The notes under the pieces are model-generated. The model searched no databases. It worked only from the letters and a program-made list of their open reading frames with translations, and was not told the origin of the DNA. 64,000 nt of DNA from Mycogone perniciosa (Eukaryota; Ascomycota; Sordariomycetes; Hypocreales; Hypocreaceae). The translations under genes and the position numbers were made by a program. This document shows positions 43,225 to 55,649 of the stretch, one piece after another (position 1 is the stretch's first letter; each line of letters opens with the position of its first letter). The DNA is taken from the NCBI GenBank assembly GCA_025331125.1, contig JAOALB010000057.1, forward strand, positions 186,001 to 250,000, given 5' to 3'.

Positions 43225-46200
43225 CAGTGTTGAGGTTTCTGAACTAGGTGTGGCTGCCACTGACTACCAGTTGTCACTGTCCTGTCGAAAGGCAGAAGTT
43301 GCTGATGGTATTCACTGACAGCCTTTGACAATGACAATACGAGTGCGCTTTGCGCTTTAAGAGTGATCCGTCCAGACGAGTAAATTGAACAGTAGATTCC
43401 TGAAATTTATGAGAAGACTTTGAAAGAACCGCATCTTTATATCCTACCCGGAGAGGGGCGATGATTCTGCAGTGGTTGCGCTTAACTTGTGGATCAAACC
43501 TCAGACAATAGAAGGAACAGGTGCTGAACAATAGAGTTAAGCAAGAACAGACTTGCTTACAGACAGAGTTAGTCACCGCGACAATAGTTGCGAAGAGTTG
43601 CAATACTAAGGCACAAGATCATCTTAATGACTGGCCCTAAGGTTGGCAAAATGCATCAAGCTCCTCGCCCGCATTAACCGACTAGTGGAACCATGCCTAT
43701 TAGCACCCACCTGCCCGGAAATTATCTCAAGATATTTTATCATCGAGATGCTTCTTTGTAGCATACTTTCTGAACGTTTTTGAATGCTGATGTTTGGGGG
43801 GGGGGGATCATTCGGTTCTGGCGTCTGGTCTGAACGGGAAAATTGAGAACACCACAGGAAGACAGGATACTGTATATTGAGCTATTTTATGCGGTATTCA
43901 GATGTCAGTATCTTAGATTGTTGAAAGTATGTGCTTCACCGTCTCTCACCAACCTATTCATGAGTGTTTTGGACGGAGTGTCCAAGGTGACGTGCATCAT
44001 AATGTCCCTGACTAGGATGACTTTGAGGATTCCGCATTACCTTTTCTCCAGCATTTTTTGGCATAATTTCTCCAGTCTCTCTTCGTATTCTTCATTTATT
44101 CATGGCGCACTGCGTCAAATATTATTAACGTGTTGATGACTTCCGGGGGCGGATCTGAAGTTACCGACAGTGTGGTCGTTGGACTTGAGTAACTACCGAT
44201 TCAAGACTATATTAACCAAATGTCCGTGGTGAGATATTAAAGATGTCTGCAGGAATCTATTCAACTCATTCAACAGTTAAATGTTCCGCATTGTCTGTTT
44301 TTGTCATAGCCCCTGTGCAATACTTGAGCAATTGTGGCTGCCGAACACATCAACACAGTCCTATTGTAAAACCGGCAGTGCAGTGAACAAACTGAATGAC
44401 ATTAACCTATCCTATCGTAAAGTTAGAATAGGAACAATACGATGGACAATAGACCGGTGAATGATTGAAACCAAATTTGCAGCGAAATATTCCGCAACAT
44501 ATTACTGTTTTCCCAAATGATGTGAATAAGATCTGTTCAGTAGGAATTCCATCATCTGTAAGCATATCCGTGGTCGTTGTACTGCGCAGGTACATTCACA
44601 GGACACACGACACGGCCATCATTGTGTGTGTAATATCGAGTTAGTCACCTTATACGTGCGTGTTCTCCTTGATTGCATTTATGTGTCTTAGCAGGATAGT
44701 GTTATGGTCTTCAATCAATCTACGTGGGTACGAGACATTGGCCAGTATTTAGCCATGGCATTTCACTTGACAAAACTGACTCGAGAAAGATGAGAAATCT
44801 GTGACTGGTCTAGGTAAGGCACTCTAAATCGTCTGTTGTGCTTTCACTCTCTTGTCTTTGTCTCTAAATGGACGTGGAATCCACCGTAACTTGGGGTAAA
44901 TGCAATAAATCAAGGTAGCTGACGCTACTCGATCCATCTGAGCCATTACATTAACGAGGTGCGAATGTTTTCCCCTTTGCCCGCAGGAGCATTAGCTAAA
45001 CCACGAGAGGCAACCCATTCACATATCGAGAACGTTAAGATCTTCATATCATGACATTGTAATAAAACTCTCTGTTGTAAGCTATGCTACTCTACAGGAG
45101 TAGACGTGGTAACAAAAAGTACGTTCCTGTGAAGAGACGCGAAGGGCTTGATGCAGGGGGCTGGATCGATTATTATTGTGTAAGCGTGTCTGACTCCGGG
45201 CGTTGCTTTCCGACAGTTTTGGGTAGCAGTATCATCCCTTTGAGTGTTTGTGCTGATCCCATAACAGTGAGGACTCCAAGACAATACAGTCTCGCACAGT
45301 TCAGTGGAAGGAATAATGTCGCCTTGATAGGTCCATCGTGCCACTCTCGTTCATTTTCTACTGCAGATTCTATAAGCTTTAAGCAATTCTTAGTAGAAAG
45401 ACAGGAATTTTGCAAAGCTACAAAGTGAAAGAGAAACACGCGAAGAAAAGGAGACACTTTGAGATTATATACTGCTTAAAATAGGTAGATATTATTGCAC
45501 TTAGAGTGCCTTCACATCCAATCTTCTGTCGTCAACAGATCAAATGAATTCACCAAGCTTGATAATAATATCGAACCAGACGTTGATCATACGTGAAGCC
45601 GAGGGGACTCTTCATATTTTTGGGAGTGGAATACACTTGAGAAATAACATATCAACTTACCAAGGTAGGCACTCATTGAAGGCTGCTCACGAGTCTCGCG
45701 GAGTGAATTGATCAACATCCCGATTGTTACATATCACAATAAATAATACATTCAACAAATCCATCCAGGATCCAGAGACATAGTGTACATTCACTCATAC
45801 GAACCACATGATATCACCAGACACATAACAAACCCTGACGCTGTAACATGCTCTGTCAACCCAAAATTCATCGGCGCAAAAACAAGCATCAAACTCCTAC
45901 AGGTCCTACAAGAAAAAAACACGCCGCTTCCCTTCCTTTCGCACCATTCCACCCTCCCTGTTTACATGCCACTAGGAACAAGTCACCAGGTCCAACCAAC
46001 CAACCCAACCAGCCAATCCATCCCCCCCCTTTGCCACCCACCCCCCGGTCCAATCCGTGCAAGATTTCCGTAAACTCCATGTGCAAGACCCAAAACTACA
46101 TCCAGATTTGAGGCATCAGAGGTTCTCTTTCCATTTCGTTCAATCACTAAACGGGGACTTGTCCTACCCTTGTATTCCTTCTATCCACGCGACACCACTG

Positions 46201-46228
46201 AACCGTGCCACCCAAAAAGAAAGCAGGC
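43225..46228. other. 3.0-kb spacer without recognised genes
   Basis: Between the F-box-like gene and CCR4. No frame has domain features. There is an 11-G run near 43,796. The part from 45,800 to 46,228 is the likely CCR4 3' UTR and is C-rich on the plus strand. Confidence 0.5.
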
Positions 46229-48376
46229 TTATTCTCGTTCTGACACTTGCTTCTTATCCTTTCTGCTCTTGATAACAAATTCAGACATGATTTGGATATG
46301 ATCGGCGGGGAAGTGCCAGTTGGGAAAGGCCGGGATCCGCTTCAGATAGCCTGGTTCGGGCGGGCCTAGCAGTTCAACTACCTCTAGGGTGTTGGCTGAG
46401 TACCAGATATAGTCGATGACATCAGCGAATCCCGGCGTATAGTTCGTGAATGGCAGCTCGTCGGGGGTGTTCTTGATGTGTGCGTAGGCGTCCCGAAGAC
46501 TGAAAGGATGCTCAATGCCGTCGCGGGTGAAGCTTCCGTAGTGGAAGTTGCTCAGTTCAAGATGATCCGGCGGTACACGGCCCATGGACATGAGTTCCCA
46601 CACTGACGAATCCTCCGTTGAGTTGAAGTCACCACAGACCAGCAGGGGTATGTCAGTGTTGGATCGATATTCTTGGCTAGGGCCTGGCTCCGCCTGGGGC
46701 GGTGGCGGGGCCCCAGCGTCATCGGCTCTTGGCAGGACGATCATCTTTTTGTCCTTGACGGCAGGCCATCTCGCGTATTTCTCTGCTAGCTTGGTCACAT
46801 GCTCCATGAGAATGCCCGTCTGGATGACTTTGACGTCTGCAAGTGCCGAGTCCCATGTCAGATGCACGTTGACTAAGATGACCCGAGCTCCAGTGAGTCG
46901 AGACTCAAAGAAGCAAATAACGGCAATGTTGTCCTTGGGCATCACACGGTTGAACACGTCATGCTGGTTCTTCATGTCCGGTCGGTTGATGGCGATTGTG
47001 GCGAACTCAATAAGCTGCTTGTCAAGCAGAATGAACTTAGTCTGCTTGTAGAATACCGCGCAGCCATCAACCGTTTGTGCATCCTTTTCTGACATTGTTT
47101 TCGCTCGTGACTTGGGCCAATGCACACCCTTGTAATCCATCTGTGCGAGTTCGGGGCTCAGGTCTTCCTTGAAAGCGTCTGTAGAGACTTCTTGCAAGGC
47201 GAGGAAGTCGGCATCGCGTAATCGAAGCTCTTCCAGAATGCAATCTTTGCGGTATTCCCAATTGAGGGCACCCGTAGGGGTATAGCCGTATGTCTGTGGT
47301 GTCGCATACTTGTCACAAAGAATATTCCAAGAAAAGACCTTGATCCTCTCAAGACTCGACGGGACGTCTTCCTGAATGATGATTTCCTTTCGGGGGTTTG
47401 GAGGTAGAGGAACTAAGAGGAAAAGATGTCAGGTCAGCACCGACACGGATTGAATGGGATTTGTCATGATTGACATACTTGGAGCTCCTTCCATCAATGC
47501 ATTAATCAGGCTTTTTGTGCCCTTCTCGACAATCTCCTGTTTTATACTTGGCTCCAATGGGTTGCCCTCAATACCGAGCATTTCCAAGAGGTGGAGAGAG
47601 CCCAACTCGAACGGCAGTTCCTGGATATTATTGTTGAAGAGTAATAGCTGCTTCAGATAGGTGCACATGCCCAATTCGGGAGGCAGTTCGGTTATTTGGT
47701 TGAATGAAGCATCGAGGTGGCGTAGTTGTCGAAGCTCTCCAATGGAGCTCGGCAGCCGTGTAAGCTTGTTGGAGGCGATGTACAGCTCGTTCAGGAATTG
47801 ATACCTGAAGAGCTCGGGGGCAAGATTCCGAAGTCCTTGGCCGCTCATATCCATGTTGTGCCAATCTTGGCGCTTTGTTCCCTTTTCCACATTGAGAGGC
47901 CTTCTCCTATCTGCCGGGTCGTTCTCGCTGTCTGCCTGTGTCTTGCCACTGGAAGGGGGAGGTCCGCCAATGCCCCTGTTTTCCGAAGCCTTGAGTCTGG
48001 CATAGTAATGGGGTTGTTGCTGTTCGGTCATAGCAGAATGAGCCCTTTCAGCCTCCTTGTGCAGCCGCAGCTGTTCTTGCCACATCTCGTTTTGCGGGGC
48101 TTGGGCGCCTCTCGCATTGGCCGAGTGGCCATTCTGTAGAGCATTGGAGTTAAATGTTGCCGAGTTGGTAAGAATGCCGGATGTAAAGGTCGAGTGATGG
48201 CCCAGTCCATTCGTATTGGGCAGGGAATGATCGTGCTGGAGGCCTTGGTGATGTTGCGGCTGGGCGGGGTGCTGATGTTGCGTATGTTGTTGGTAATTGT
48301 ACAACATATTGGGCATCCCCCGCCCCGCCCCATTCAGCCGGGCATTGTGTCCCTGCTGATGGTTTTGCGAGTACAT
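46229..48376 (-). CDS. CCR4: CCR4-NOT complex 3'-5' poly(A) exonuclease Ccr4, 693 aa
   Basis: Exons 48376-47479 and 47412-46229; the 66-nt intron (GTATGT to CTTAG) joins MEGAP to IPLPPNPRKEII. The N-terminus is Gln/His/Asn-rich (NYQQHTQHQHPAQPQHHQ). Leucine-rich repeats follow at about 175-290 (LRNLAPELFRYQFLNELYIA, KLTRLPSSIGELRQLRHLD, ITELPPELG), which bind the NOT scaffold through Caf1. The endonuclease/exonuclease/phosphatase domain begins at KVFSWNILCDKYAT; catalytic elements include LALQEVS (metal-binding Glu), VHLTWD, LLVCGDFNST and PADHIQIM (His near the end). It shortens mRNA poly(A) tails in the cytoplasm. The linker DDAGAPPPPQAEPG inside the nuclease domain is typical of filamentous fungi. 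Confidence 0.97.
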
Positions 48377-51300
48377 GCCGGGAGCGGAGTAGTGTTGGAA
48401 CTTGGAGCGTCAGCTTGGGTAACGTGGCTATTAGAACCGCGCCGACAAGCGGCTCCGAAGTGGGCTAAACAAGACGACAACCTCGAAAGCGTGAGCAGGG
48501 TGATGTAGACAAGAAAGGCGTGTTGGAGCTGGTAAGCATTTGTTGGGTCAACAGGCCTGGGGGAAGGGACGTGGTCGATTTGGTTCAAGGGCGGCAGAGG
48601 CTTGCTCCGCACTGGACGCAAGGTTCGGAACGAGGGACACAGAATAGATCTCGCGTTTGCGCATGGAAAAGGAGTGCAGCTGCATGTGCGATCGTGAGAA
48701 ACTGCGAGGTCGAATCGATACTACGTAACCAATACCGACCTCAATTGTCCATGGACAGCTTGGGCAAAAGTAGAGACGAGGTAGGCTGACCGATGGGCGG
48801 CAAGCGGCGAGCGGCGAGCGGCGGGCTGAGGCCAAACCGGTGCCTCTGGGTGACGTTTGGAGAGAACACAACTTCTGAAATTCGGGATAACGGGTGCAAA
48901 CTATTTGCTCGAGACGGGAGCGACTACAGAGGAGGCATCAGTCAATGTCTTTGGAAGTTTAGGACACGCGAACGGAAGCGGGAAGTTCTGAGGGTCCATG
49001 GCAGATGGAGGGGCCAGGTCGCCAGCTTTTTGAGGGGATGACGCACAATAACGAATGAGCGCAATATCGTGATACAACCACAGAATAAAACTCAACTGAT
49101 ACTTTGGCAGAATAATAGAAGTGGTCGATATCGAGAGTGAATCAGAGACGATCTCTGGCTGATGATGGGCTTTGCGATGACAAACTGCGTCAAGAGCTAG
49201 ACTCCTAGAGAGCTGTGATCACGTGCCCGGCACTCCGCATGGACCGTGCGCTCTCTGTTCAAGTCACGTGTTGTTGCATAGTTGAGGGATTCTGGCAAAC
49301 AGCTGTACGGAGTAAAATCGCAGAAGCTGGAGCTTGGGATATAGAATTCTGATGGCATCTTGGCGTTTGGATTCCATTCACCGGCTGAAGGAACTTGTCG
49401 AGCCAGATGACGTAGGGAGCCGTTGCCGCGGAAAACGTACGGGGTGCCGCTGTCGGTAAAAGTGATGAAGTGCAAGCATTTGGGGCAAGATATCGCTAAT
49501 GCAAGATGAGCCATCTGCGAGAAACCAGCACGCTTGTTGTCTGCCACACTGGACTGGGCTGCATCTTTATTGTCATATTTTTATAAATATATATATATAT
49601 ATATATTTGCTATTATGCAACGGTTTGCCTAAATACCACGATCAGACGATATTGATACTACTATATGTACGTCGTACTCCGTAGAGGTAGGTAGATTGGC
49701 AGTACTATTAATTCACAGCAACACTAAATCTTTGGGACAACTTCGAACAGGCCGAAACACCCCTCGGGTAAAGCCAGCCAATCTTGACAAAGCCTCGTTA
49801 TAGTGTAAACCTGATAATACCCTCCAAAGACCGACCAAAGACGCGAGTTGCCGTATTTGGTGGCGGAGCTTATTCCCAATACGGCAGACCTTTTGGACAA
49901 GCGAATCGACTGCACTTTTGTCCAGACGATTAGTATTGACGTGCTATGTGCCTCGTGTTTCGTGCTCTTAGTGCGAAGCAATTGCCATGGAAGAAGAAAA
50001 GAGCTCTCTTGCCGCCTTTCTAACCACGGCGAAGATTGAAGACATTGTTGAACGTGACATGACGAATTGCAAATGTTGCAACAAAGTGACAATCAACAAG
50101 ACAACCGACCCACGCAAGGTCGACGGGCGGACACATGCAGGCATGGCTCTTACCGAGCTGATTTACCTCCGGCTAGCCACATGCAAGTTATCAAAATGAC
50201 AGATTTGTTTTTTGGCCGGCCGATCACGATGAGTGCATTCTCCGAAGCGGACGTCACCACTCACTCACTGTTATGTCCACCAACCAACGGAGAATTTGCC
50301 ATTGTTGGGAAGACTGTTGATGACGTGGAGATGGGCTGTGTGCTGCTGTTGTTGTTCAACGTTGTCTTTATCGGCCACCCACAGCTCGCGACTCTCGACT
50401 CACACTGCAAGTCAACCAACCAGGCTACCCAGGCCACCTCTTGCAAGCCCCGTCAAATCCCGCACTTCTTCGCTAACATCCTAGATAATAATGTCCTAAA
50501 ACTGCAAAGGCATTGGGCCAAGCTGCATGTCAAAAGAACTACGGAGCACACCATCCACGCGGGGGGGGAGCGTTTTACTGCAAAAGAGCTCCACACACCC
50601 CAGCGAACCATGGCCATTCAAGACGCACAATACTCACCAGACACCAGTCCAAATGCTCCCGTATCGGCAGTAAATGCAGTCGTAATTGATCAATCGGCGT
50701 TCAGCAAGTCAAAAGATAATAGATAACTGACAAGAGGATATGGTGGCTGAACTGGATGGCGCCTAGCCCTGGCTGTAAGATGTCGGTATGAGGAGATAAG
50801 GCGCTTCTCGTTCATACAAAACGCCTTGGAGTTTCCCTCTGACCGACCGGTCAGCGTCGACCTTTGTGTATTTACTACTGTTTTTTTTCGGTCCTGGTGC
50901 CTATTGATCCGTCTCATCTCGCCAATCTACCCCGTCCTTCTGAAACCAGCAGAACAATAGATTCAGATTCCACATCATATTCAGGAACCAACACCACCAA
51001 ATAGAAAGAAAAAAGAACGTCTCCACAAGCACGTCTATTCAACAAAATCAGAAATTCCCGCTGCCCCAATGCCCAGCTTCGTTGCCTTGTCCTGAGGCAT
51101 ATACTCCGTACTATTATTAGTATTGAAGAAGGGACGGACGTGTTGTTGTCGTTCGGGTCATAAAGCACGGCGCAGTCCCAAGTCACGGACACACAGAATC
51201 ACACGCAAAGACAAAGACCCTCAAACTGAAACGATCCCGAAGCGACACAACAGCCGAACTGCAAGCGCTCGCCTGCGCCAGTTGTTTTGTGAACGATCAC

Positions 51301-52378
51301 GAGTACCTAATAGATGGTCGCATCGAACGGTCTGTCCATTCTCGGTCTGTGCTTAATAGCCCATACTCCGTGCTTCAGAGTAGTGCCCAAGGTAGGCAAA
51401 CATCGAAGTCATCCAGGTGCACACACAACGAGGAATTATCACTCGATACTGTGTGATTTGACGCCGCTACAAACATCGCTTTGCAAGTTGGGGTCATCAA
51501 TGACAGACTCTGCCAAGGGGCCTTGATTAAGACCTAGACATTGTAGGTCTATCCATGGCCGCCTTGTCTGGGCTTTGACGGACGGCCGTGTACGGAGTAC
51601 AAGAATTTGATATGTCATACTATTGATTCGGTGTTGCATCTGGGGAAAAGAAGGTCGGATCCCTGGGAACATTGGCTGCTCCGGCTCTGTGGCTGAAAGA
51701 GGAAAAAGCAAACCGTCACATTTCGCACTGACACAGACAGCTACCGATTGGGTTGATTGGAGTCTCACTGGCCAGGTGTGAGGGCCACTGACCACCACCA
51801 TTGCGAGTACGACAACGCAGACGTCTCGAATCGAAGGGAATGATAATAATTTGCGTTCCGTCAGTCAGCACCGCGGAAACAAAGAATTGCCTCGAATTTC
51901 TACACCGAACTTGGCTGATTTGGTTCTGCTTCCATCGGAACGACAATCCCCGTTCCCCGGTATCAGAATCATTCTAGAAGGCCTCAGCAGTGGATCCGCC
52001 GATGCGCCGTCGGAGCCCCGACTCCTGAGCTTGGACTAGGCCGCTTAGCAGCACCATCGGGGCAACGCGGACGCTGCCAATTGGCGATTGAGTTGCAGGC
52101 CCCCGGAGAGGCCGATCGTGCAAGCAGCAGAGCTGTGCTTTCTAGACTCTCTGGATGCCAGACGCATGGAGGAAAAGAAAAAGCACCCTTGCTCGGACCC
52201 TTGTCCCCGGGCCCCGAAAAGCCCCTAACGCCTATCGAACGCCTCCAAGCTCCAGGCTAAATCTGCAGCAAACAGGGGGGGCTCTCGCAGGCCTGTGGCA
52301 GCGACGTACCCCGTACCCAGCCTATGGGCGGCCCTGGATTATAGCGCCCACCAACCTTCTTCTGCCGGGGCGACAGCC
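48377..52378. other. 4.0-kb spacer: CCR4 upstream region and unsupported frames
   Basis: The first about 700 bp is the CCR4 promoter and leader. Frames at 49197-49547 (minus), 50067-50726 (plus, 219 codons) and 51439-51801 (minus) lack motifs, introns or conserved patterns and I do not call them. An (AT)10 tract and several TACGGAGTA copies (49298, 49675, 51105, 51590) are present. The last 300 bp is probably the 5' UTR of the methyltransferase gene. Confidence 0.45.
49587..49606. repeat. (AT)n microsatellite
   Basis: About ten AT units in an AT-rich stretch outside genes. Confidence 0.9.
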
Positions 52379-54352
52379 ATGTCCGGCTACAGCACCGCCT
52401 TCATGTACTCGAGCGCAATCGCCCTGCCTCTGCCTCTGCCTCTGCCCCTCGACAGGCTGGACAAGACACAATCAAGCGCTCGCCTACAACGACGAGAGCG
52501 ACGTCAAGAAGCTCGAGCTGCTGCTGCGCGTCGTCGCTCGCCCCAGAAGAAGACGAAGCATTCGCAGTCCGATTCGAGAAGCTCCAGCAGCGGCCAGAGC
52601 CAGAGCCAGGTCAGCAGCTGTCGCCCGTCGCACGAGACAGCGCTGTCCTCGGTCCTGCATCACTGGAACGGCCCCGCCGCCGCTGCTACAGGTGCTACTA
52701 GTCGTAGTAGTAGTAGCACTACTACTGCTTCTACTGCTTCTCCTATGACCGCCGCCGCCTCCGCCGTGGGGCACGACGATTCCCATTTGCAGCTCTTCAA
52801 AGCATCATCATCTACCGGTTCTGCTGCTGCCAACAACTCCAATCTCGGCCCCCCTCCGAGTCCATCTACTGCCGCTGCCGCTGCTGCTGCTACTGCTACT
52901 ATTACTGCTACTATTACTACTACCATTACTGCTGGTACTAGCAAAACTGCGAAAGCCTTCACCCGCATGCATCGTGTCAGGCCCAACAACGACGCCCTGC
53001 TCTCGTCCATCGACCTGAGAAATGCATTGTCGTCGCACCCAACAGAGCCGCACGACGCGAGCGGCAGCAGCAGTAGGCCCGCCACGGTTAGACAAATGAG
53101 CGGCCTTACTACCTGCGCTGAGTCTATCTCGTCCGCCAGCTGCAACACGTCCATCTCCGCCCGTACCATGATCTCGACCGAGCGCCCTGCTGCTGCGGAC
53201 ACGCGACGCCTTGTCCAGCGGAACGGACGAACCTACGTCAACGACACAAGCCTGCCGTACCCCCTCCCCTCCGACCTGACCGAACTGCACAGACAGACAC
53301 TGCGCACGCTGCTGCTCATCCAGGTCTTCGGCGCGCCAGTATGTTCCCCGTCCCTGACGAAAAAGCCCCCCCAGCGGGTTTTGGAGATTGGATGCGGTTC
53401 GGGATTCTGGAGCATGATGTGTCACCAGTACTTCAAGGGTCGGGGGCACGGCGGAATATCCTTCACGGGCATAGACATTGCGCCATTGGCTGTGGGCAGC
53501 AATACCGACATGCCTCCCGAGGCTATGAAACCCGACCAAGATATGAACTGGACCTTTGTCAAGCACGACCTTCGCGCTATTCCTTGGCCGCTACCATCCG
53601 CGGAATACGATCTCATCATGGTCAAGGATATGAGCTTGGCGACTACCAACATGCAGAATCAACTTTTCATTGACGAGTACATCCGCCTACTTAAACCAGG
53701 TGGTACTCTGGAGATTTGGGAGTCAGACCACCTCATTCGCATGCTCAGGCCCCATATCCCGGGCGCCAGTGTTTCGGTCGAGGACACCGATGAACAGCTT
53801 GTGGCCGCAAGTCTGGGCGCCTATGTCATGAACGCAAATACTCCTCTTTCCGGCCCCCTAAATGGCTACCTCGTGGAATATAACCAATGGGTCTCACGCG
53901 CACTCGAGAGTCGGGATCTCAGTCCTGTTCCCTGCACTCTTATAGGGCCAGTGCTTCTCCAGGAGTCCGAGACCCTTGCTGATGTTCGGTCGCGGCGTTT
54001 AGCCATCCCGCTCAGCGAAGTGCGTTGGGAGCGGGAGGGTGTTGGTGGCATTATTACCAAGGATGGCAAGCCACACACCGAGTCCAAGGGCAAAGAGCCG
54101 CCGATCCCAAGGGTGGGACGGGAGGCGCTGACGGCCGGACAGATTGCGCTGCGTCAGACGGCGCTGCTGACTGTGGTGCAGCAAGTGCAGGCACTGGAAC
54201 CCATCTTGCGCGAGGTCAGTGGTAAGAGCCAGGATGAGTGGGATGGGTGGCTGAGCAAGATGATGGGTGATTTAATGAGTGAGAGCGGTACGAGCTGGGG
54301 AGAGTGTCTTGAGGTTGGGGCGTGGTATGCGAAGAAGAAGAAGGCAATTTGA
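52379..54352 (+). CDS. SAM-dependent methyltransferase with long low-complexity N-terminus, 657 aa
   Basis: A single exon; the frame is open further upstream but 52379 is the first ATG. The first about 220 residues are low complexity (ALPLPLPLPLD, runs of Ala, Ser and Thr, ATATITATITTTITAG) encoded by imperfect GCN/ACT triplet repeats. The class I methyltransferase core starts near residue 330: RVLEIGCGSGFWSMM (motif I, SAM site), FTGIDIAPL (motif II acidic), WTFVKHDLRAIPWPLPSAEY (motif III), YDLIMVKDMSL, and LLKPGGTLEIWESDH. The C-terminal 190 residues hold a helical region with REALTAGQIALRQTALL. It resembles fungal methyltransferases of the UMTA/LaeA-like broad class, but the substrate is unknown. 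The real start may lie later, for example at ATG before HRVRPNNDALL. Confidence 0.88.
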   Translation: MSGYSTAFMYSSAIALPLPLPLPLDRLDKTQSSARLQRRERRQEARAAAARRRSPQKKTKHSQSDSRSSSSGQSQSQVSSCRPSHETALSSVLHHWNGPAAAATGATSRSSSSTTTASTASPMTAAASAVGHDDSHLQLFKASSSTGSAAANNSNLGPPPSPSTAAAAAAATATITATITTTITAGTSKTAKAFTRMHRVRPNNDALLSSIDLRNALSSHPTEPHDASGSSSRPATVRQMSGLTTCAESISSASCNTSISARTMISTERPAAADTRRLVQRNGRTYVNDTSLPYPLPSDLTELHRQTLRTLLLIQVFGAPVCSPSLTKKPPQRVLEIGCGSGFWSMMCHQYFKGRGHGGISFTGIDIAPLAVGSNTDMPPEAMKPDQDMNWTFVKHDLRAIPWPLPSAEYDLIMVKDMSLATTNMQNQLFIDEYIRLLKPGGTLEIWESDHLIRMLRPHIPGASVSVEDTDEQLVAASLGAYVMNANTPLSGPLNGYLVEYNQWVSRALESRDLSPVPCTLIGPVLLQESETLADVRSRRLAIPLSEVRWEREGVGGIITKDGKPHTESKGKEPPIPRVGREALTAGQIALRQTALLTVVQQVQALEPILREVSGKSQDEWDGWLSKMMGDLMSESGTSWGECLEVGAWYAKKKKAI

Positions 54353-55102
54353 TGAGTTATGGTTACGAACGATCGGCTTGGAATAACAGCGGTTTTATTG
54401 CGATTTATTTATTGCGATTTATTTATGGCGCCATGATTCACGCGACCCCGTCCAACTCTTGCTCGCATTACTGCCAAATTACTCGAGGGAGCGCGAGCAA
54501 CCATCGTTTTACGCATCGGCATCGTATCGCTTCCTCAGCGTTCGATATCGCTTCAAATAGTACCTATAATGTCCCCAAAAATATTAGTTCCCCTGATACT
54601 GAGTTGAGTAGGAAGGCGGGAAATGGGGGAAAAGAGAATGAATATGGAACAGATAAGTCTCTGTTACAGTTGTGCAAACAAAGAATGGAAATGACGAGAT
54701 GAAGAGGGTGTAGAGAAGGATTTGATATGCATTTTCGGGATGAGAGGGCAAAAGGAAGGCGGTTAGGCAACTATTATAGACTGGGTGGCGTGATGGATAT
54801 TCCTGTGTTTGATGCTTTGTTTTTGTTTCTTTCAGAAAATCTCTGGATTTTTGAATAGGATTATTGGATTTGGGATGTCTTCGACTCGTTGCACCAATGA
54901 TTGAAATGCATCTAACGTCTCAAAGATTAGGTAGCCTTGTCTTCTAGACCAAATGGCAATTGGCTTAGACTTGGCCCAATAGCCCAAGGAGAACTGCTCC
55001 ATAGATCTGTTGAATGTCCCATGACCATCTAATGCGAGACGGGTGTGTGCATAGTGAGGTAGGCCGACATAAAAGCAAACAGCTTGAAAATGGACAGATT
55101 GC
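54353..55102. other. Convergent spacer, including an open frame that may extend the LYR protein
   Basis: 3' UTRs of the methyltransferase and LYR genes. A 107-codon minus-strand frame (55155-54832) overlaps the end of the LYR gene and could supply an alternative last exon. Confidence 0.4.
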
Positions 55103-55537
55103 TTACAATGCTTCAATTTCTGGAAAAAAGTTAGTCGATTCCGTTGTTGTAGCATTAACGAAAGAGCATTTTAAAATGAAAGACGTGAGAAAAATACCTT
55201 TCTTCACAAATTCTGCTTGTTTGATGCCTGAGCGAATCTTGTCCTCATCTCGCTCATTTGCCTGAGCCATGAACGCGCGGTGTAGACGAGGGCGGAAGTA
55301 GTCATATCCTAGAGGGTAGTCTCTACCGAGGAAGAGGAGTTCTGTTTATTATAATTAATAATGTATGGGGATTAGAGAAGGTGGTGGATAGTATTAATGC
55401 TTGTAAGGGAAGCAGATGAAAGGACAGTCTTGGGCAAGGTGAGATAATGGAGTGATGGGCTTGGAATTTATGAGGATAGACGGACCTTTGTATATGGCAA
55501 TAACTTGCCACCTCAGATTTTGGTTTGGACTTGGCAT
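55103..55537 (-). CDS. Small LYR-motif protein of the LYRM5/ETFRF1 type, 70 aa
   Basis: Exons 55537-55486, 55341-55198 and 55119-55103; introns of 144 and 78 nt, phases consistent. The spliced protein reads QVIAIYKELLFLGRDYPLGY, then DYFRPRLHRAFMAQ, then IRSGIKQAEFVKKEIEAL. LYK/YKELLFLGRDYP is the LYR-type motif, and the Phe after the Arg-Leu helix is the conserved LYR-family phenylalanine. LYR proteins are mitochondrial adaptors that bind acyl carrier protein; LYRM5/ETFRF1 acts on electron transfer flavoprotein. The protein stops with TAA right after EIEAL, where relatives usually continue with about 15 residues (ALYFLRKYR-type). Alternatively a donor GTAAGC inside the last codons (GCATT then GTAAGC) could splice to 55006 and give 127 aa with an unrelated tail. 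Confidence 0.82.
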
Positions 55538-55649
55538 GTTCGATTATGAGGATGCATATTATAGATGAATTGGAACAAAGGCGTTAGCTCATCACGGATT
55601 GTTGAACGGTTCAAAACTCATTACGAAGTATTATTACAGATCTTGAACA

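Noticed and set aside
45783..46111. Plus-strand frames rich in Pro and Thr near 46 kb
   Set aside because: They arise from the C-rich plus strand of the CCR4 3' UTR, not from a gene.
49197..49547. 116-codon minus-strand frame with a CPKC motif
   Set aside because: A single CxxC without a second metal pair or other conserved pattern, and no splice sites that extend it.
50067..50726. 219-codon plus-strand frame
   Set aside because: No motif, no intron signals and composition like the surrounding spacer; most likely chance.
52155..52748. 197-codon plus-strand frame overlapping the methyltransferase N-terminus
   Set aside because: It is a shadow of the triplet-repeat region in another frame.
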